A stretch of DNA of 64,000 nucleotides from Cryptomeria japonica (lineage: Eukaryota; Streptophyta; Pinopsida; Cupressales; Cupressaceae). The notes beneath the pieces were generated by a model that was given only the letters and a program-made list of their open reading frames with translations, was not told the origin of the DNA and made no database searches. The stretch is taken from assembly GCF_030272615.1 (NCBI RefSeq), contig NC_081407.1, positions 265,608,574-265,672,573 on the forward strand, read 5' to 3'. Below are positions 34,801-46,791 of the stretch, piece after piece. Numbering within the stretch: position 1 is the stretch's first letter; each line of letters begins with the position of its first letter. The position numbers and the translations under genes were made by a program.

Positions 34801-34858
34801 CAATTGGCCTAATGAAACCAACATCTAGGAGTTTCTTAAGTTCTGTTTTAACTAGCAC
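31817..34858 (-). CDS. pol: Tat-type gypsy pol: RT, RNase H, second RNase H, integrase (open frame)
   Basis: The frame is open for 1,013 codons. Reverse transcriptase covers about residues 1-240 with LNKACPKDDFPLPNID, LSLMDGFSGYNQI and YVDDLLAKS (catalytic DD). A native gypsy RNase H follows to about 400. A second, archaeal-type RNase H spans about 425-560 (LYFDGSYTRHGSGAG, NNIAEYEALITGL, VYGDSQLV, RDQNRAAD with its acidic residues). Integrase follows: HHCC zinc finger (ending CKKCQVHGD), core with the D, D, E residues in GLDLVG, IITDNG and NGQAEASNK, and a GPY/F end module (WLGPYVVTAVFGSGAY) finishing LKRFYT-stop. The frame opens just after a TAG at about 34866, which separates it from the rest of the polyprotein, so the listed start is not a real initiation site. 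Confidence 0.9.
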   Translation of the reverse strand: MLVKTELKKLLDVGFIRPIDYAEWISNIVPVGKPKGGIRVCTDFRDLNKACPKDDFPLPNIDIIVDLTVGHAMLSLMDGFSGYNQIRIMPEDQHKIAFTCPWGTYCWNVMSFGLKNAGATYQREMTTIFHDMIHTMMEDYVDDLLAKSLTREGHLHILDKIFDRLEQYHVRLNPKKCVFGVTSGKLLGYIVSSKGIEVDPAKVKAIMDMPPPKNISQLRTLQGRLQSIQRFIAQLADKCHPFTHLLHKNIRFQWDARCQQAFQTLKDYLMNPPLLMSPDPSRPLLLYISATSTALGVLLAQHNAEGKECAVYYISRTLVGYELNYTLIERACLAVILAATKLRHYLLTHKVQLIAKIDPLKYLLSKAALTGRLAKWVMILSEFDIEYVDCKAIKGQVIADQLTDAPLIGDHPLISNFPDEEIFMITKVQPWKLYFDGSYTRHGSGAGILFITPQGDSILKSYRLTFPCTNNIAEYEALITGLRLAVQWKLQELQVYGDSQLVIRQATDEYQTKDDKLMPYKQMVDTLKTSFTTITFEQIPRDQNRAADTMATIASLLDLPQNSTRYEFLVEQLWIPAYDIPESEMICRLVGSESPWYGEFYTYLHDHTLPPNQSNNQRKTFIRQTARYTIIAETLYRRGLDGTLLRCLEQDEITKVLEEVHEGICGTHSSGPSLAKKIMRAGYYWPFMEKDSYYFVRKCKKCQVHGDLIHAPAQELQPITTPWPFCQWGLDLVGKIHPSSSNGHKFIITATEYFTKWIEAIPLTQVTGKQIASFILNYIICRYGVPMSIITDNGLPFKNQDVRELCEKFPIQHRFSTPYYPQGNGQAEASNKNILRILKKTVNDVGRDWHVQLNPALWAYRTSIRTPTGATPYSLVYGTEAILPIEVEIPSLRVSLHNLIDDEAYRVSHLQDLELLDEKRQAAYNHLKVYQQRMSRSYNHGVRSRTFEVGDLVLQENPRNQPNREHQGKFESNWLGPYVVTAVFGSGAYQLATSEGEPLADPINSMHLKRFYT

Positions 34859-34865
34859 TGCAATC

Positions 34866-35126
34866 TAGGGATGCATCTTACGAAGCTTCTGCTTGACAGG
34901 TTTGGCTCCTTCTGCTACGGTGAGGTGATGCATGACTAAATCTGGATCAAGCCCAGGCATGTCTGCATATGACCATGCAAAGTTGATCTGACGCCGCTGG
35001 AAGAACTCTATAAATTTAGGCTGTTCCTTTGGAGTGAGAAGAGATGCCAGATGTATGATATGAGGATTTTCAGGAGTCCCCACATTGTATTCTTTGGTTT
35101 CCTCGATGAGAATCATTGATCGTTCT
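34866..35126 (-). pseudogene. pol: Polyprotein segment just before RT, cut by the inner element
   Basis: Minus-strand sequence MILIEETKEYNVGTPENPH... through KPVKQKLRKMHP joins the RT frame but for one TAG (CAG in the inner copy's sequence). At 35126 it is interrupted by the inner element and resumes at 51443 on the far side. Confidence 0.8.
35122..35126. repeat. Target duplication of inner Tat element, left copy (GTTCT; right copy GTTCC 51443-51447)
   Basis: GTTCT precedes the left LTR and GTTCC follows the right LTR. The homologous uninterrupted sequence in the inner element's own pol (near 42808) reads GTTCC, so the left copy carries a C-to-T change. Confidence 0.8.
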
Positions 35127-37068
35127 TGATGCTCTGCAAAAAGGATTAGAAAATCTGTTTGATGGCAACACACACAAGAGCACAAAAAAACAAATGTTAG
35201 TGTTAGCAACAAAAGATTATCCTAAACAGGCATATCAAGAGAGATATTAAGCATGAAATAGAAAGCATATAAACATAGAATAAAATTGCTAATCAAGATG
35301 CTCATAGTTGCTCCTCCCTTGTTCCTCTCCTCTCCAAGTCCCAAATGAGTGTAGCTCTCAGCAGCTTTTTGCACTATGGATGCTTATGGAGGATTGAGAT
35401 TTAATATTAAGCTTCAAATATGAAATGGAAAGATAAATACTATGCTATTGATGCTAAAATGATTGATTTTACCAAAAAGATAAGATTTTAGTTATGCTAT
35501 GCTAAATGCTCTCTAAAAATGTCTATAGCCTAAATGCATACAAGTTTTCAGGATCTGGATTATGAAGGAATGGGCTCTATTTATAGGAAAAATGGAGCAA
35601 TGGATGGCTAGGATTGAAAGGTTTAATCAAGGGTCAAGCTTGAAAGTTGGGGATCCATGTGCACAATTTGCACCAATGAAATGGTGACAAGTGTCAACAT
35701 AAGATTGGGTTGAGAGAAGAGGTTGGAGGCATTAAATGCCTGAGGAGACCTCATGGTTATTTAGAAGGTAAGGGTCAAGCCTAAATTAGGATTACCCACT
35801 GGATTAGGAGTTAATGCAAGGATAAACCTTTGTGCAAATGATTAAGAGATAATCATGGTCAAAGCATTAAAGGCTTGATGAGACCCTTGGGTTGGGTAGA
35901 GGTTGAGTCAAAACAAATGTTTTAACCATGTAGGAGGGTTTGGGTTAACCATTAATGGTTTTTGAAGACTTTGTGGATTAAGTGGTTGAAGGTTGGAAGC
36001 TTTCAAAGGTTATCCAAGACTTTGAGACATTTAGTGGTTAAAGGTTGGAAGCCTTTAATGGTTATCAAAGACTTTTAGGCTTTGAGAAGTGACTCCATTT
36101 TGCTTAGGAATGTGACAATAATTAGGGGATGGATTAGGCTAATTAGGAAGGGGTTATAAGAATCTAGAAGGGGATTAGATTTTGCAAGTGGATTTGGTGG
36201 GTAAGGGAAAATAGGATTTTATTTAAAATAAAAATTCATTTATTTCAATAAATGTGTGCAAGTTGTATTTGGATAAATATTCAAATAAATATTAATTTAT
36301 TTAAATGAAAAAAAAGGAAGATAAAGCATTAAAATGCTTGAAGACTTTGAGGGGAACCATTAAAGGCTTGAAGACTTTAAGGGAAGACATTAAGTTTGAA
36401 GACTTCAAAGCCATCAAGTTTGAAGACTTTAAGGGAAACCATTAAAGGTTTCAAGTGGGTGAGGATAAATAGGATTTTAAATAAATAATTTATTTAAAAT
36501 AGTTGTGCAACTTGCATTTGTAGGAAAATGCAAGTGGGTGGAGGATAAAGGTGATTTAAATAAATGATTTATTTAAAATAGTTGTGCAACTTGCTTTTGT
36601 AGGAAAATACAAGTGGGTGGAGGATAAAGGTGATTTAAATAAATGATTTATTTAAAATAGTTGTGCAACTTGCTTTTGTAGGAAAATACAAGTGGGTAGA
36701 GGATAAAGGTGATTTAAATAAATGATTTATTTATTTAAATGTGAGAGGTGGGATTTTGGGGGATTTAAATAAATATTAATTTATTTAAATGTGAGAGGTG
36801 GGATTTTGGGGGATTTAAATAAATATTAATTTATTTAAATGTGAGAGAAGATTTAATTAAACAAATATGATTTATTTATTTAATTAATGGTATGAATTTG
36901 GTTAAGTGAATTAAATCAAATAAATTGAATAATTTATTTAATTAATAGGAGAAGAGGGTTAAGATGAATTAATTAAATATTAATTTAATTAATTATTAAT
37001 TGATGGTTAAATAATCAAATAAATACTAAGTATTCATTTAATTAAGTGGACAGATTTATGTGACTACA
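35127..37068 (-). repeat. 3' LTR of inner Tat element
   Basis: Plus strand TGATGCTCTGC... to ...TATGTGACTACA. It carries tandem repeats absent from the outer element's LTR. Compared with 49501-51442 I count about 13 substitutions, 12 of them transitions, and no gaps. Confidence 0.95.
36464..36845. repeat. LTR-internal tandem repeats: 79-bp unit x3, then about 52-bp unit x2
   Basis: GTTGTGCAACTTGC recurs at a 79-bp period (for example 36502 and 36581), each time followed by TTTGTAGGAAAAT and GATTTAAATAAATGATTTAT. Two copies of a GTGAGAGGTGGGATTTTGGG unit follow. The same arrays are present at about 50838-51220 in the other LTR and missing from the outer element's LTR. Confidence 0.9.
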
Positions 37069-37081
37069 TTTGCCCCTCTTT
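37069..37081 (-). other. Polypurine tract of inner Tat element
   Basis: Minus strand AAAGAGGGGCAAA abuts the TGTAGTCAC start of the 3' LTR. Confidence 0.75.
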
Positions 37082-39503
37082 GAGACGGTGCAGTTTATCG
37101 CGTCGTTTCAAAGAAAGAAAAATAGGTGTGAAGAAATGCCCCATAAAATGTAAATTTAATGGGTGGTATGCCCCCTCGAGAGATGGGCCGAATTTTATTT
37201 TGAAAAATCGGGCGATCTCTCGAAAAAGAATGCAAAGTGGAGGGGAGGTAGAATAGAAGAAATTAGAACTAATGATGAAAGAATGGGAGAAAATGGAGTG
37301 AATATGAAGAAACAACAAGCCAGCGAGTACCCTGAGGTCATGCAAGAGATACATAGCAAATGTAGTGTGGGGTTTGGATTGATGCTATACAATTGATCAA
37401 AATTGGTTGGACAATCTGGTGCAATCAGTTTAATTGCCCCGGTCAAGTCAAAGCGTGACATTTGATGTCAGTTGGTTGCTTGGACATGATAAAGTCTGAG
37501 TAAGTGAATCAAAGTGACCTGATGTGACTTAGACAATTGATGTAATTGCCCGATGAAGTCAAGGTATATGAAGCAAAATACTCGTTGAGACGTAGACAAT
37601 TGATGTAATTGTCCGTTGGATTGTGTTTGATTGGTTGATCAATTGATAGTGTGTGCATGTGATGGATGGTTGTGGGGAATCATGGCAACCCTGTTGAGAC
37701 TAGGTCATTGTGATAAATGCCTGATGTAGTCTAGGATTACCATAATCGATTACCTTTTGAGACCCGAAGATACTTGATCAGAGTATCTGTTGATAGTCTA
37801 GGTGTGTGTGAGTCGAGGTACCTATGCAGATTGAGTAACTTGCTTGGCTTATTGGATGACTTAGCATAGGAAACACAATCCCTCCTATTTAGAGATGGAT
37901 GGTGATGAACGTGGCTTGATTAGGTTGATTGGGACACGATGTAGGGTATGTGATGGTGATTATCAAGACGGGGAGGGTGGGAGGGCGGGTTCAATGTTAG
38001 AAGAAATGGAGGACCTATTACATTCCTAAGGAAGAAGAGGAAAATAGAGTATCCATTGTCATTACTATGTATGAATGATATGCAGCTATTTATGAATGTA
38101 TGGATGGGTGGAATGCAACGAAATGCAATATATACATATGAGATGAAATGACGATCCATGGTGCTTTATTTTTCATCATCGAGCTTTAAAATGTTGTAAG
38201 AAAATACAAGCAACTTGACATAATGATTCAAGATAACCTGAGTATTCCTTACGTGGATTTTGATATAGCAAGTTAATACAAGCAACTTGATATAATAGAT
38301 CAAGTTGATCTGAGTATTGCTTGCGGAACAGGCAAGGATTATCTCCTTTCATGCATGACTTGGATCGTCCTCCTTGATCTTAAGCTGATCATATCCTGAG
38401 ACAAGTGCATACCGTAATAAGAGATAAAACCTTTATCCAGTTTGGATGAGGTAGGAGGAACCAAAGAAAGAGAATTGTACCTGCAAACAAACAATATATA
38501 CATAAAGAATAAAGAATATGGATCCTTGGTAATGGTTCATGCTCATATGGTTGAGGTATATGCTGTAGTCAGCAAGCCGTAATGATCTATGACATTTGGC
38601 ATAAGATCACGTAGCTTGGTGAACTTCCCACGTAGACACCATTAGTACATGCCCCATAACTTCATCAGAAATAATGCGCAACTGATACAAAATAATGCTG
38701 AAAGATCCTGATACAGACAATCAAAATGAATTACTCATAAACCAACCAAGTATTTGATAGCTTAACACAATTTTCTTGTCAAAGAAAACGTCACTTTTGT
38801 CTTTGTTTTGGTAAGGAAGGATGCATCCTTGTTGAAGACAGTTTTGAGTGTTGATGTGGATTGTGTGGTCGATTGATAAGTGGTCATTTTGTGGAGTATA
38901 TCACAATGTTTGTTTGGTATCTGCGGATGAGTATGTACAATGTGTTGCCATGTTTTTGTGTGATTGTTGATGGTTTTGTCGATGTTTTTGGATTTTGAAT
39001 TGTTTTGAATGTTTTTGGTATTTTGAAGTGTTTTGGATGTTTTTGGATTTTTGCGAGATATTTTTGAATGTTTTTGGATTTTTGATAATTGCTTGAATGA
39101 AGAACTTAATGAATCATAAGACAATATAGAATCCACTTCCATCAATAGGTTAAGGGCATTGCCCCCAGTTTAGACATGACTATGAAAAAGTGGGATGCAA
39201 GACGCATGGAGTATTTTCTTAATTGCAGATAAATAACAAGCCATGATTTTAGATGGATGGATGTGTGTATGAAGTAGATGTGATCGCAACAAGTCTGAAA
39301 GACAATGGAGCCATAGACTTTACGAGTGGTGCCTGTTTGCCAGGTTCTCACCATCATACTTACCCAAGGTGCCACCAGAGTGGTTGTTCACCGTTTGGAT
39401 GCATGATTTTTCTTTACTTTTTTTTAATTTTTTTTCTCAGGACATTTTTCTGAATGTTTTTGGTATTTTCTGGTATGTAGGGGAGCCTGATGCTTTGTAC
39501 AGC
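37082..39503 (-). other. 3' region of inner Tat element, PMD gene absent
   Basis: The first 150 bp and the stretch 37650-37800 match the outer element's 25946-26100 and 26880-27030, and 38090 onward matches 30380 onward. The PMD exons, the TATA box and the AGCGC array are missing. In their place, near 37400-37640, are several copies of a CAATTGATGTAATTGCCCG-like motif about 50-80 bp apart. No credible ORF. Confidence 0.7.
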
Positions 39504-42500
39504 TTAGGTATAAAACCATTTTAGGTTCATGCTGTTGATTGGATCTGCAAGCGGTTCTCCTTCTGATGTAGCCAACTGATATGCCCCCGACCCGAATACA
39601 GCAGTGACAACATATGGGCCGAGCTAGTTTGATTCAAACTTTCCCTGATGTTCTCTGTTTGGTTGGTTACAAGGATTCTCTCGTAGAACAAGATCACCTA
39701 CCTCAAATGTACGAGATCTAACTCGGTGATTGTAGCTTCTGCTCATGCGCTGCTGATAGGCTTTAAGGTGATTGTATGCAGCTTGTCGTTTCTCATCAAG
39801 TAACTCTAAGTCCTGAAGATGAGATACTCTGTAGGCTTCGTCATCGGTGAGATTGTGCAAGGAAACCCGTAATGATGGTATCTCGACCTCAATAGGCAAG
39901 ATAGCTTCTGCACCATAGACCAATGAATAAGGAGTTGCACCTGTAGGGGTTCAAATGCTAGTTCGATATGCCCATAGCACTGGATTTAGTTGAACATGCC
40001 AATCACGACCGACATCATTGACTGTCTTCTTTAGGATCCTCAATATGTTTTTATTGGATGCTTCGGCCTGACCATTGCCTTGTGGGTAATAGGGGGTGGA
40101 AAAGCGATGCTGGATATGAAATTTTTCACAAAGTTCACGGACATCCTAATTTTTGAAAGGAAGACCATTATCTGTGATGATGGACATGGGTACACCATAC
40201 CGACAGATGATGTAGTTGAGGATGAATGAGGCGATCTGCTTGCCGGTGACTTGGGTAAGTGGAACAGCTTCGATCCACTTTGTGAAATATTCGGTGGCGG
40301 TAATAATGAATTTATGGCCATTGGATGAAGATGGATTAATCTTACCCACAAGGTCAAGGCGCCATTGACAGAAAGGCCATGGTGTCATGATTGGTTGCAG
40401 TTCTTGGGCCGGTGCATGTATCAGGTTGCCATGAACTTGACATTTCTTGCATTTTCTGACAAAGTAGTAGGAATCCTTTTCCATAGATGGCCAATAATAT
40501 CTAGCTCGCATGAGTTTCTTGGCTAGTGATGGACCACTTGAGTGAGTCCCGCAAATTCCTTCATGTACCTCTTCCAAAGCCTTTGTTATCTCATCTTGTT
40601 CCAGACATCGAAGGAGAGTACCATCAAGACCGGGTCGGTATAGGGTTTCGGCAATAATGGTATATCGAGCAGTTTGGCGAATGAAGGTTTTACGTTGGTT
40701 ATTTGATTGGTTGGGAGGAAGGGTGTGATCGCGGAGATAGGTGTAGAACTCACCGTACCATGGGGATTCAGAACCGACAAGGCGACATATCATCTCGGAT
40801 TCAGGGGTATCATAAGCGGGGATCCAAAGCTGTTCTACCAAGAACTCGTAGCGTGTTGAATTTTGTGGAAGATCTAGGAGAGATGCGATGGTAGCCATAG
40901 CATCAGCAGCTTGATTCTGATCTCTTGGTATCTGCTCAAAAGTGATGGTAGTAAATAATGTCTTTAGATTGTCCACCATTTGCTTATATGGCATGAGTTT
41001 ATCATCTTTGGTCTGATATTCATCCGTTGCTTGTCGAATGACTAGTTGGGAATCGCCATATACTTGTAGTTCTTGTAATTTCCATTGTACGACTAACCTG
41101 AGTCCCGTGATCAAGGCTTCATACTTTGCTATGTTGTTGGTGCATGGAAATGTGAGCCTGTAAGACTTCAAGATGCTGTCACCTTGAGGTGTGATAAACA
41201 AAATGCTTGCCCCCGAGCCATGCCTAGTGTATGAACCATCAAAGTATAATTTCCATGGTTGTGCTGTTGTGATCATGAATATCTCTTCATCTGAAAAATT
41301 GGAAATGAGAGGATGATCACCTACGAGAGGTGCATCGGCCAACTGATCTGCAATAACTTGACCTTTGATAGCTTTACGGTCCACGTACTCAATGTCAAAT
41401 TCACTTAGAATCATCACCCATTTGGCCAAGCGGCCTGTCAATGCTGCTTTGCTGAGTAAATACTTGAGTGGATCAATCTTTGCAATGAGTTGTACTTTGT
41501 GTGTTAATAGATAGTGCCTCAGTTTAGTGGCTGCTAAGATTACTGCTAGGCAAGCTCACTCAATAGGCGTGTAATTGAGTTCATAGCCCACCAGTGTGTG
41601 AGAGATGTAGTAAACAACACACTCTTTTCCTTCTGCATTATGTTGTGCCAATAATACACCTAATGCTGTACTTGTTGCTGAGATATAAAGTAACAGCGGT
41701 CTTCTTGGATCTGGTGGCATCAACAATGGTGGATTCATGAGATAGTCTTTAAGCGCCTGAAATGCTTGTTGGCATTTGGCATCCCACTGAAAGCGGATAT
41801 TCTTGTGTAGCAGGTGTGTGAATGGGTGACACTTATCAGCCAATTGTGCAATGAATCTGCGGATGGATTGAAGCCACCCTTGTAATGTCCTTAGCTGACT
41901 GATATTCTTTGGTGGTGGCATGTCCATGATTGCCTTAACCTTTGCTGGATCGACCTCAATGCCTTTACTTGAGACAATGTAACCTAGAAGTTTCAAGAAG
42001 GTTACTCCAAAGACACATTTCTTTGGGTTGAGTCGAACATGGTATTGTTCCAGTCTATCAAAGATTTTATCTAAGATGTGGAGATGCCCTTCTCTGGTGA
42101 GTGATTTTGCTAGTAAGTCATCTACATAATCTTCCATCATGGTATGCATCATGTCATGGAAGATGGTGGTCATTGCTCTTTGATGGGTCGCTCCTGCATT
42201 CTTTAGACCGAAAGACATTACATTCCAGCAATATGTGCCCCATGGACATGTGAAGGCTATCTTATTTTGATCTTCGGGTGCGATCTTTATTTGATTGTAT
42301 CCTGAAAAGCCATCCATGAGTGAAAGCATGGCATGTCCTGCTGTCAGATCCACTATGATGTCAATATTTGGTAGGGGGAAGTCATCCTTAGGACATGCCT
42401 TATTCAGATCTCTGAAGTCGGTACAAATATGAATGCCCCCTTTTGGTTTTCCGACAGGCACGATGTTGGAGATCCATTCTGCATAATCAATTGGCCTAAT

Positions 42501-43634
42501 GAAACCAACATCTAGGAGTTTCTTGAGTTCTGTTTTGACTAGCACTGCAATCTGGGGATGCATCTTTCGAAGTTTCTGCTTGACAGGTTTGGCTCCTTCT
42601 ACTACAGTGAGGTAATGCATGACTAAATCTGGATCAAGCCCAGGCATGTCTGCATATGACCATGCAAAGTTGATCTGACGCTTTTGGAAGAACTCTAAAA
42701 ACTTAGGTTGTTCCCCTGGAGTGAGAAGAGATGCCAGATGTATGATATGAGGATTTTCAGGAGTCACCACATTGTATTCTTTGGTTTCCTCGATGAGAAT
42801 CGTTGATCGTTCCTGTTGTGTGTTTGTAGGGAGAATGTCAAACCTTTCATCCTCAGGCGCCTTAGAGAGGTTTTCACCGTTGGATACGCTCTTTCTTTTT
42901 ACTTTTGTTAGATCAAACATTGCCACAGTGTGGTTTTCACTGGAAGATCCATCTTTTATTGTTATATTTTTGCAGCTGAAAGGTTTGGCATCCGCCACGA
43001 AGTATGCTGCGCTATTGAGTTCAATGGCGAATCCAGCTTTGTGATCCCCGCTTGGTAGATTATCCCATAATTCCAAAAAGTCAATGATAGCCTCATCATT
43101 TTGGAAGAGGTCAAGACATGGAGGATTTGATTGGTTCCATTCGATGAGTTCAGGGTGGATAATGGGCATTACATCATCGATCAGGTTAAGTTTGTTAGAG
43201 GTATCAGTGAGGGTTAAGACAGTGTGGTGAAGGTTGTTGATGGTACTCTCCCTATCAGAATCAGGCGTAGGATGAGACGTAGGGTCTGTGGAAGATGTTT
43301 CCAGCTTAGGAACCCAAGTGGTCTTTATCTGTGCTTCTCCGTAAATAGGGATGTCTTTGCATGGCGGAGGTGGTGATGTGTCTTCCTCATCTGAAGTGTT
43401 AAGCTGTACATAATCAAATTCCCACTCATGTGAGTCGGTCTCTGAATCACTCTCCAGCATCCGATTGCTATACCATACTGGGATGTCTTTGGAGTTAAAC
43501 ACGACAGGTGTGATTGGTTTATGTATCTTTGTAGTGATCGGTGCTGCAGGAACTGTGATGGGGATTAAAGGATTTGTTACTGGAAGTATCGACAGTGTTG
43601 ATTCAGTGGCTTCTGTTGAAATGGCTGGTGCCAT
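39504..43634 (-). pseudogene. pol: Inner Tat element pol (RT to integrase), several nonsense codons
   Basis: The domains are the same as in the outer copy: RT with YVDDLLAKS, native RNase H, second RNase H (YFDGSYTRHGSGASI), integrase and GPY/F end. Breaks: TGA near 41556 in RNase H (CGA in the outer copy), TAG near 40149 in the integrase core just after DNGLPFKN, TGA near 39955, and TAG near 39622 replacing the Trp of the GPY/F module. The region upstream of RT (43634-42550) is a long Pro/Ser/Thr- and Asp/Glu-rich linker (TNPLIPITVPAAPITT, DTSPPPPCKD). It cannot give full-length enzyme, so the copy must have been made before these changes or with help in trans. Confidence 0.9.
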
Positions 43635-43889
43635 AGATGTTGCTGTAGGTTTCCATATAGTTGTTGCTACAAATGGTGTTGCTGATGGGATTACTGGTTC
43701 GTTTGGTGGGATGAATGATATTGATGACGGTTACGGTGGGGTTGTGAGCCTCGATGGGGCAGTGGGGATAGTGCTTGATGGTGCTTTGATTATGAAAGGT
43801 GTCCTCTTTGCAGTAGGTGGGCAAAATGGTTTGCTGAGTTTTCCTTTGAATTTGAGTTTAAGAAGGATCTCTTTTTCAAAGCCTAGGCC

Positions 43890-45017
43890 TGTATTACCTT
43901 TGGGCTTGAATTCTGGTAGCAGAGGTTCATGTCGTCCTTATTTGCAGTATCCCAAAGCACTCTGACCATCATATCCCATTCTTTGCATAATGAGGAGGCC
44001 TTTGCCATACTATTCTGTAGGAAGTGTAACTCGCGGTTTATCAGTGGTGATGGGATCTTTATAGATCCAGTCCACTAGGTCCTCATCTTGTGTCTCTTCC
44101 TCTTGACTCTTTCCAAGGACGAAAGGCGTCAAGGCACATGCTGGCGTGATTAGTGGTTGCTGGAGTAACTGCTGTGGCTTACCATGTGTTCTAGGAGAAG
44201 TGGGCATTTGTCCCACACAAAAGAGTTGACTCAAGTTGTATTCTCCAGGACCTTCCTCTGCTACTTTTATTTTAAGTTTTTCTTGCTTGGGTATAGGGGT
44301 GTTCGAACTGGCAAGAGAGGCAGGACTTACATATGATGTGGAGGAAATGGCTTCCCTATTATTAGGAACAGTAATCTCTGGTTGATGGCTGATATTATGG
44401 CAAAAAGCAAAGGGATTTGCATCGCCCAGGATTGTGATCTCTGTACCATTATGTGGGAACTTGATACATTGATGGTAGGTAGATGGAACAACTTGCATGG
44501 CATGTATCCAAGGTCTCCCTAATAATAGATTATATGGCAGAGGAAGGTCCAGAACCTGACAAATTATGTGCTTTACCATAAGACCAACTCGGATTGGTAG
44601 TACCACAACTCCTTTGGATGAATGCTCTGCATCATCATAGGCCTTGATGGTGATCTTCTTGCGAGGATCCACTGATTCTATTGCATATCCCAATGCTGTG
44701 ACCAACTGTAGTGTGCAAATGTTTAGGCCTGCTCCATTATCGATCAAGACTCGCTTGATCCTGTGTTGGTTGATAAAGCCTTCAATGTGTAGCGAAGCAT
44801 TATGAGGTTGTTGGAAGGAAGAGTTGTCACTTTCAGAAAAAGTGAGACAAGGTGATGCCTTTAGATTTCCAACCATGGCTTGAAATTGGTCTGTATTTAG
44901 GTTTGCAGGGACTGACGCCTCTTGGAGTGCTTGATCCAAGATTGTTTTATGAGATGGCGATAGGCGCAATAGTTCTAGAATGGATATAAGTGCAGGGGTT
45001 TTGTTTAATTGTTCCAC
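43890..45017 (-). pseudogene. Inner Tat element protease and G-patch-like segment
   Basis: An aspartic-protease segment has VLIDNGAGLNICTL near 44740, the D-N-G form of the D-S/T-G site common in plant gypsy elements, and LLLGRPWIHAM further on (the second conserved protease turn). The frame ends at a TAG near 44010 (CAG in the outer copy). Immediately after it comes GKGLLIMQRMGYDGQSALGY and, later, TGLGFEKE, a pattern like a G-patch; a second stop (CAA to TAA) sits inside it near 43940. Confidence 0.75.
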
Positions 45018-45236
45018 AAGATTTTACTGCTTTGGGACAGAGGTGGTGCCTTGTGGAGCTGTCTTGATGGTGACCTTGCCATGACGTGTAACAACATTGC
45101 AATTTGAGGTGGGATTTTTGAAGGTGATAGTTGCAATTTGTTCACTGGCATCATACAGGTGATTTACAGTGTAGTTATACGCAGCCTACGTATAATTAGT
45201 GGTATCAGTGCCTCACCGGGAAGTAGAAGGACCCCT

Positions 45237-46791
45237 TTAATCTTGTGATGGAAGTGGATTTTTGAACATCAAATGATCATTATTTGTTGTTTTTGGGTCA
45301 TGTCCTTCAATTTCAATTTCTCCTCGGTCAATAAGATCTTGAATGATATCTTTCAATCGGTGACAATTACTTGTCTTGTGTCCTCTTCCTTGATGGAATT
45401 CACAATGTTCAGTATCTCTCCACCATGCCGGTTTGACTTGAGGCTCATAGTTGGATAGCTTAGGTAGAGTGATCAAATTCTGAGAAATGAGTTGTCGCAA
45501 CACTGTTTCAATGGGTTCCCCTAAGGGAGTGTATGTGCGTTTCTGTTTTTGCTGACGAGGTCTTGGTTCATCGTGAGATGTGATGCGACCTTGATTGGAA
45601 GGAACATTTGTGCTGTTTTGAGGTGGAAGATTTTGTCCTGCAAACCGAACCACAGGTTGTGCATTTTGGATAGTTTGAGCATCCACAACCCCATCATTGA
45701 CGATATTCTTGTTCTTGTTCCAGAAGTTTGGTTTATCACTATTGAAGCACGGGCAAGGACCATCTTTTGGTTCATTAAAGATTTTGATGAGTCCTTTCTT
45801 GATGAGGGCTCATTCACATTTTAAACCCTTGGTGATCATATCGTTAAAGGAGTCTGTCTTTGACATCTAGGTGAAATTCCATTTCTTCGTTTAAGTTGGA
45901 AATGAATATTTCCACTAGTTCTCATTCAGGTAACTAAAGAGAACATCTTCTAGACATTTGGCACCATCGTTGCAGGAATACTGAGAATAGTTCACCTGGT
46001 TTTTGTTTGGTGTTGCACAGATCAGCCATGGTAATGTTGCGTTCAATGTTATGAGAGTAATGAGCTAGAAACTTCTGGATGAGTTCCTCAAATGTTTTAA
46101 TGCCACCTGGTAGTCGGGAAAACCATGATGTGGTTGTTCCTCCCAAGCTTTGGGGAAAAAGGCACATTAGGTATGTGTCTTCATATGCTACTTCGAGACA
46201 AGTGGAATGAAATTCTCGGACATGATCGCGGGGATCCCCCTTTCCTCTATATTTTTCAAATTTGGGTGTTTCGAATCCGCGTGGAAAGGGTGGCATATAA
46301 GGATTCCTATCAAAAGGATAAGGACAGATTTCATTGAGTGAGAATTGGTTAGTCTTGACACTACTATGAAGTTGTTGGGCGAGATTCTTGACTTGTTGCC
46401 GCAACAGCTCCATTTCATTTGGAGGAGGAGGTGGTGGGTTACCTCGAGGAATGTTGTATCTGATGGGATCTCTACCTCTTTCTTCTTCATGGCAACTTTG
46501 TCTTTCTGATGCTTGTCTTAATTGGGCAAGATCAAAGTCAGAGGGGAGTTTTGCTCCTTCTTGAGCGAGTCTTAAGAAGTGAGCATCCACATTGCTCCTG
46601 AGTATTTCGTCAAAAAGTCTATTAAAGAGAGGGTTATGTTGAGCCCTTTCTATTGTTGCAGGAGTGGGAGTACTTGGGTTTTCGTCATCTGCATTTCCTC
46701 CAAGTGCTTCTTGAAATTCATTGAGATTTTCCTCTTCTTCTTCTTCCCTTTCTATTTCTCGTTGCCTGGACTGTGATCGGGTTTGGGCCAT
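45237..46791 (-). pseudogene. gag: Inner Tat element gag, broken
   Basis: Starts MAQTRSQSRQREIERE at 46791. The core retrotransposon gag domain spans about residues 150-285 (FETPKFEKYRGKGDPRDHV, MCLFPQSLGGTTTSWFSRLP, FLQRWCQMS). Two stops at about 45932 and 45921 and a small deletion near 45870 break it. The C-terminal part (45686-45237) has the Tat-style knuckle CEFHQGRGHKTSNC (Cys-x2-His-x4-His-x4-Cys) near 45400. Both nonsense changes replace CAG and CGA of the outer copy. Confidence 0.85.
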
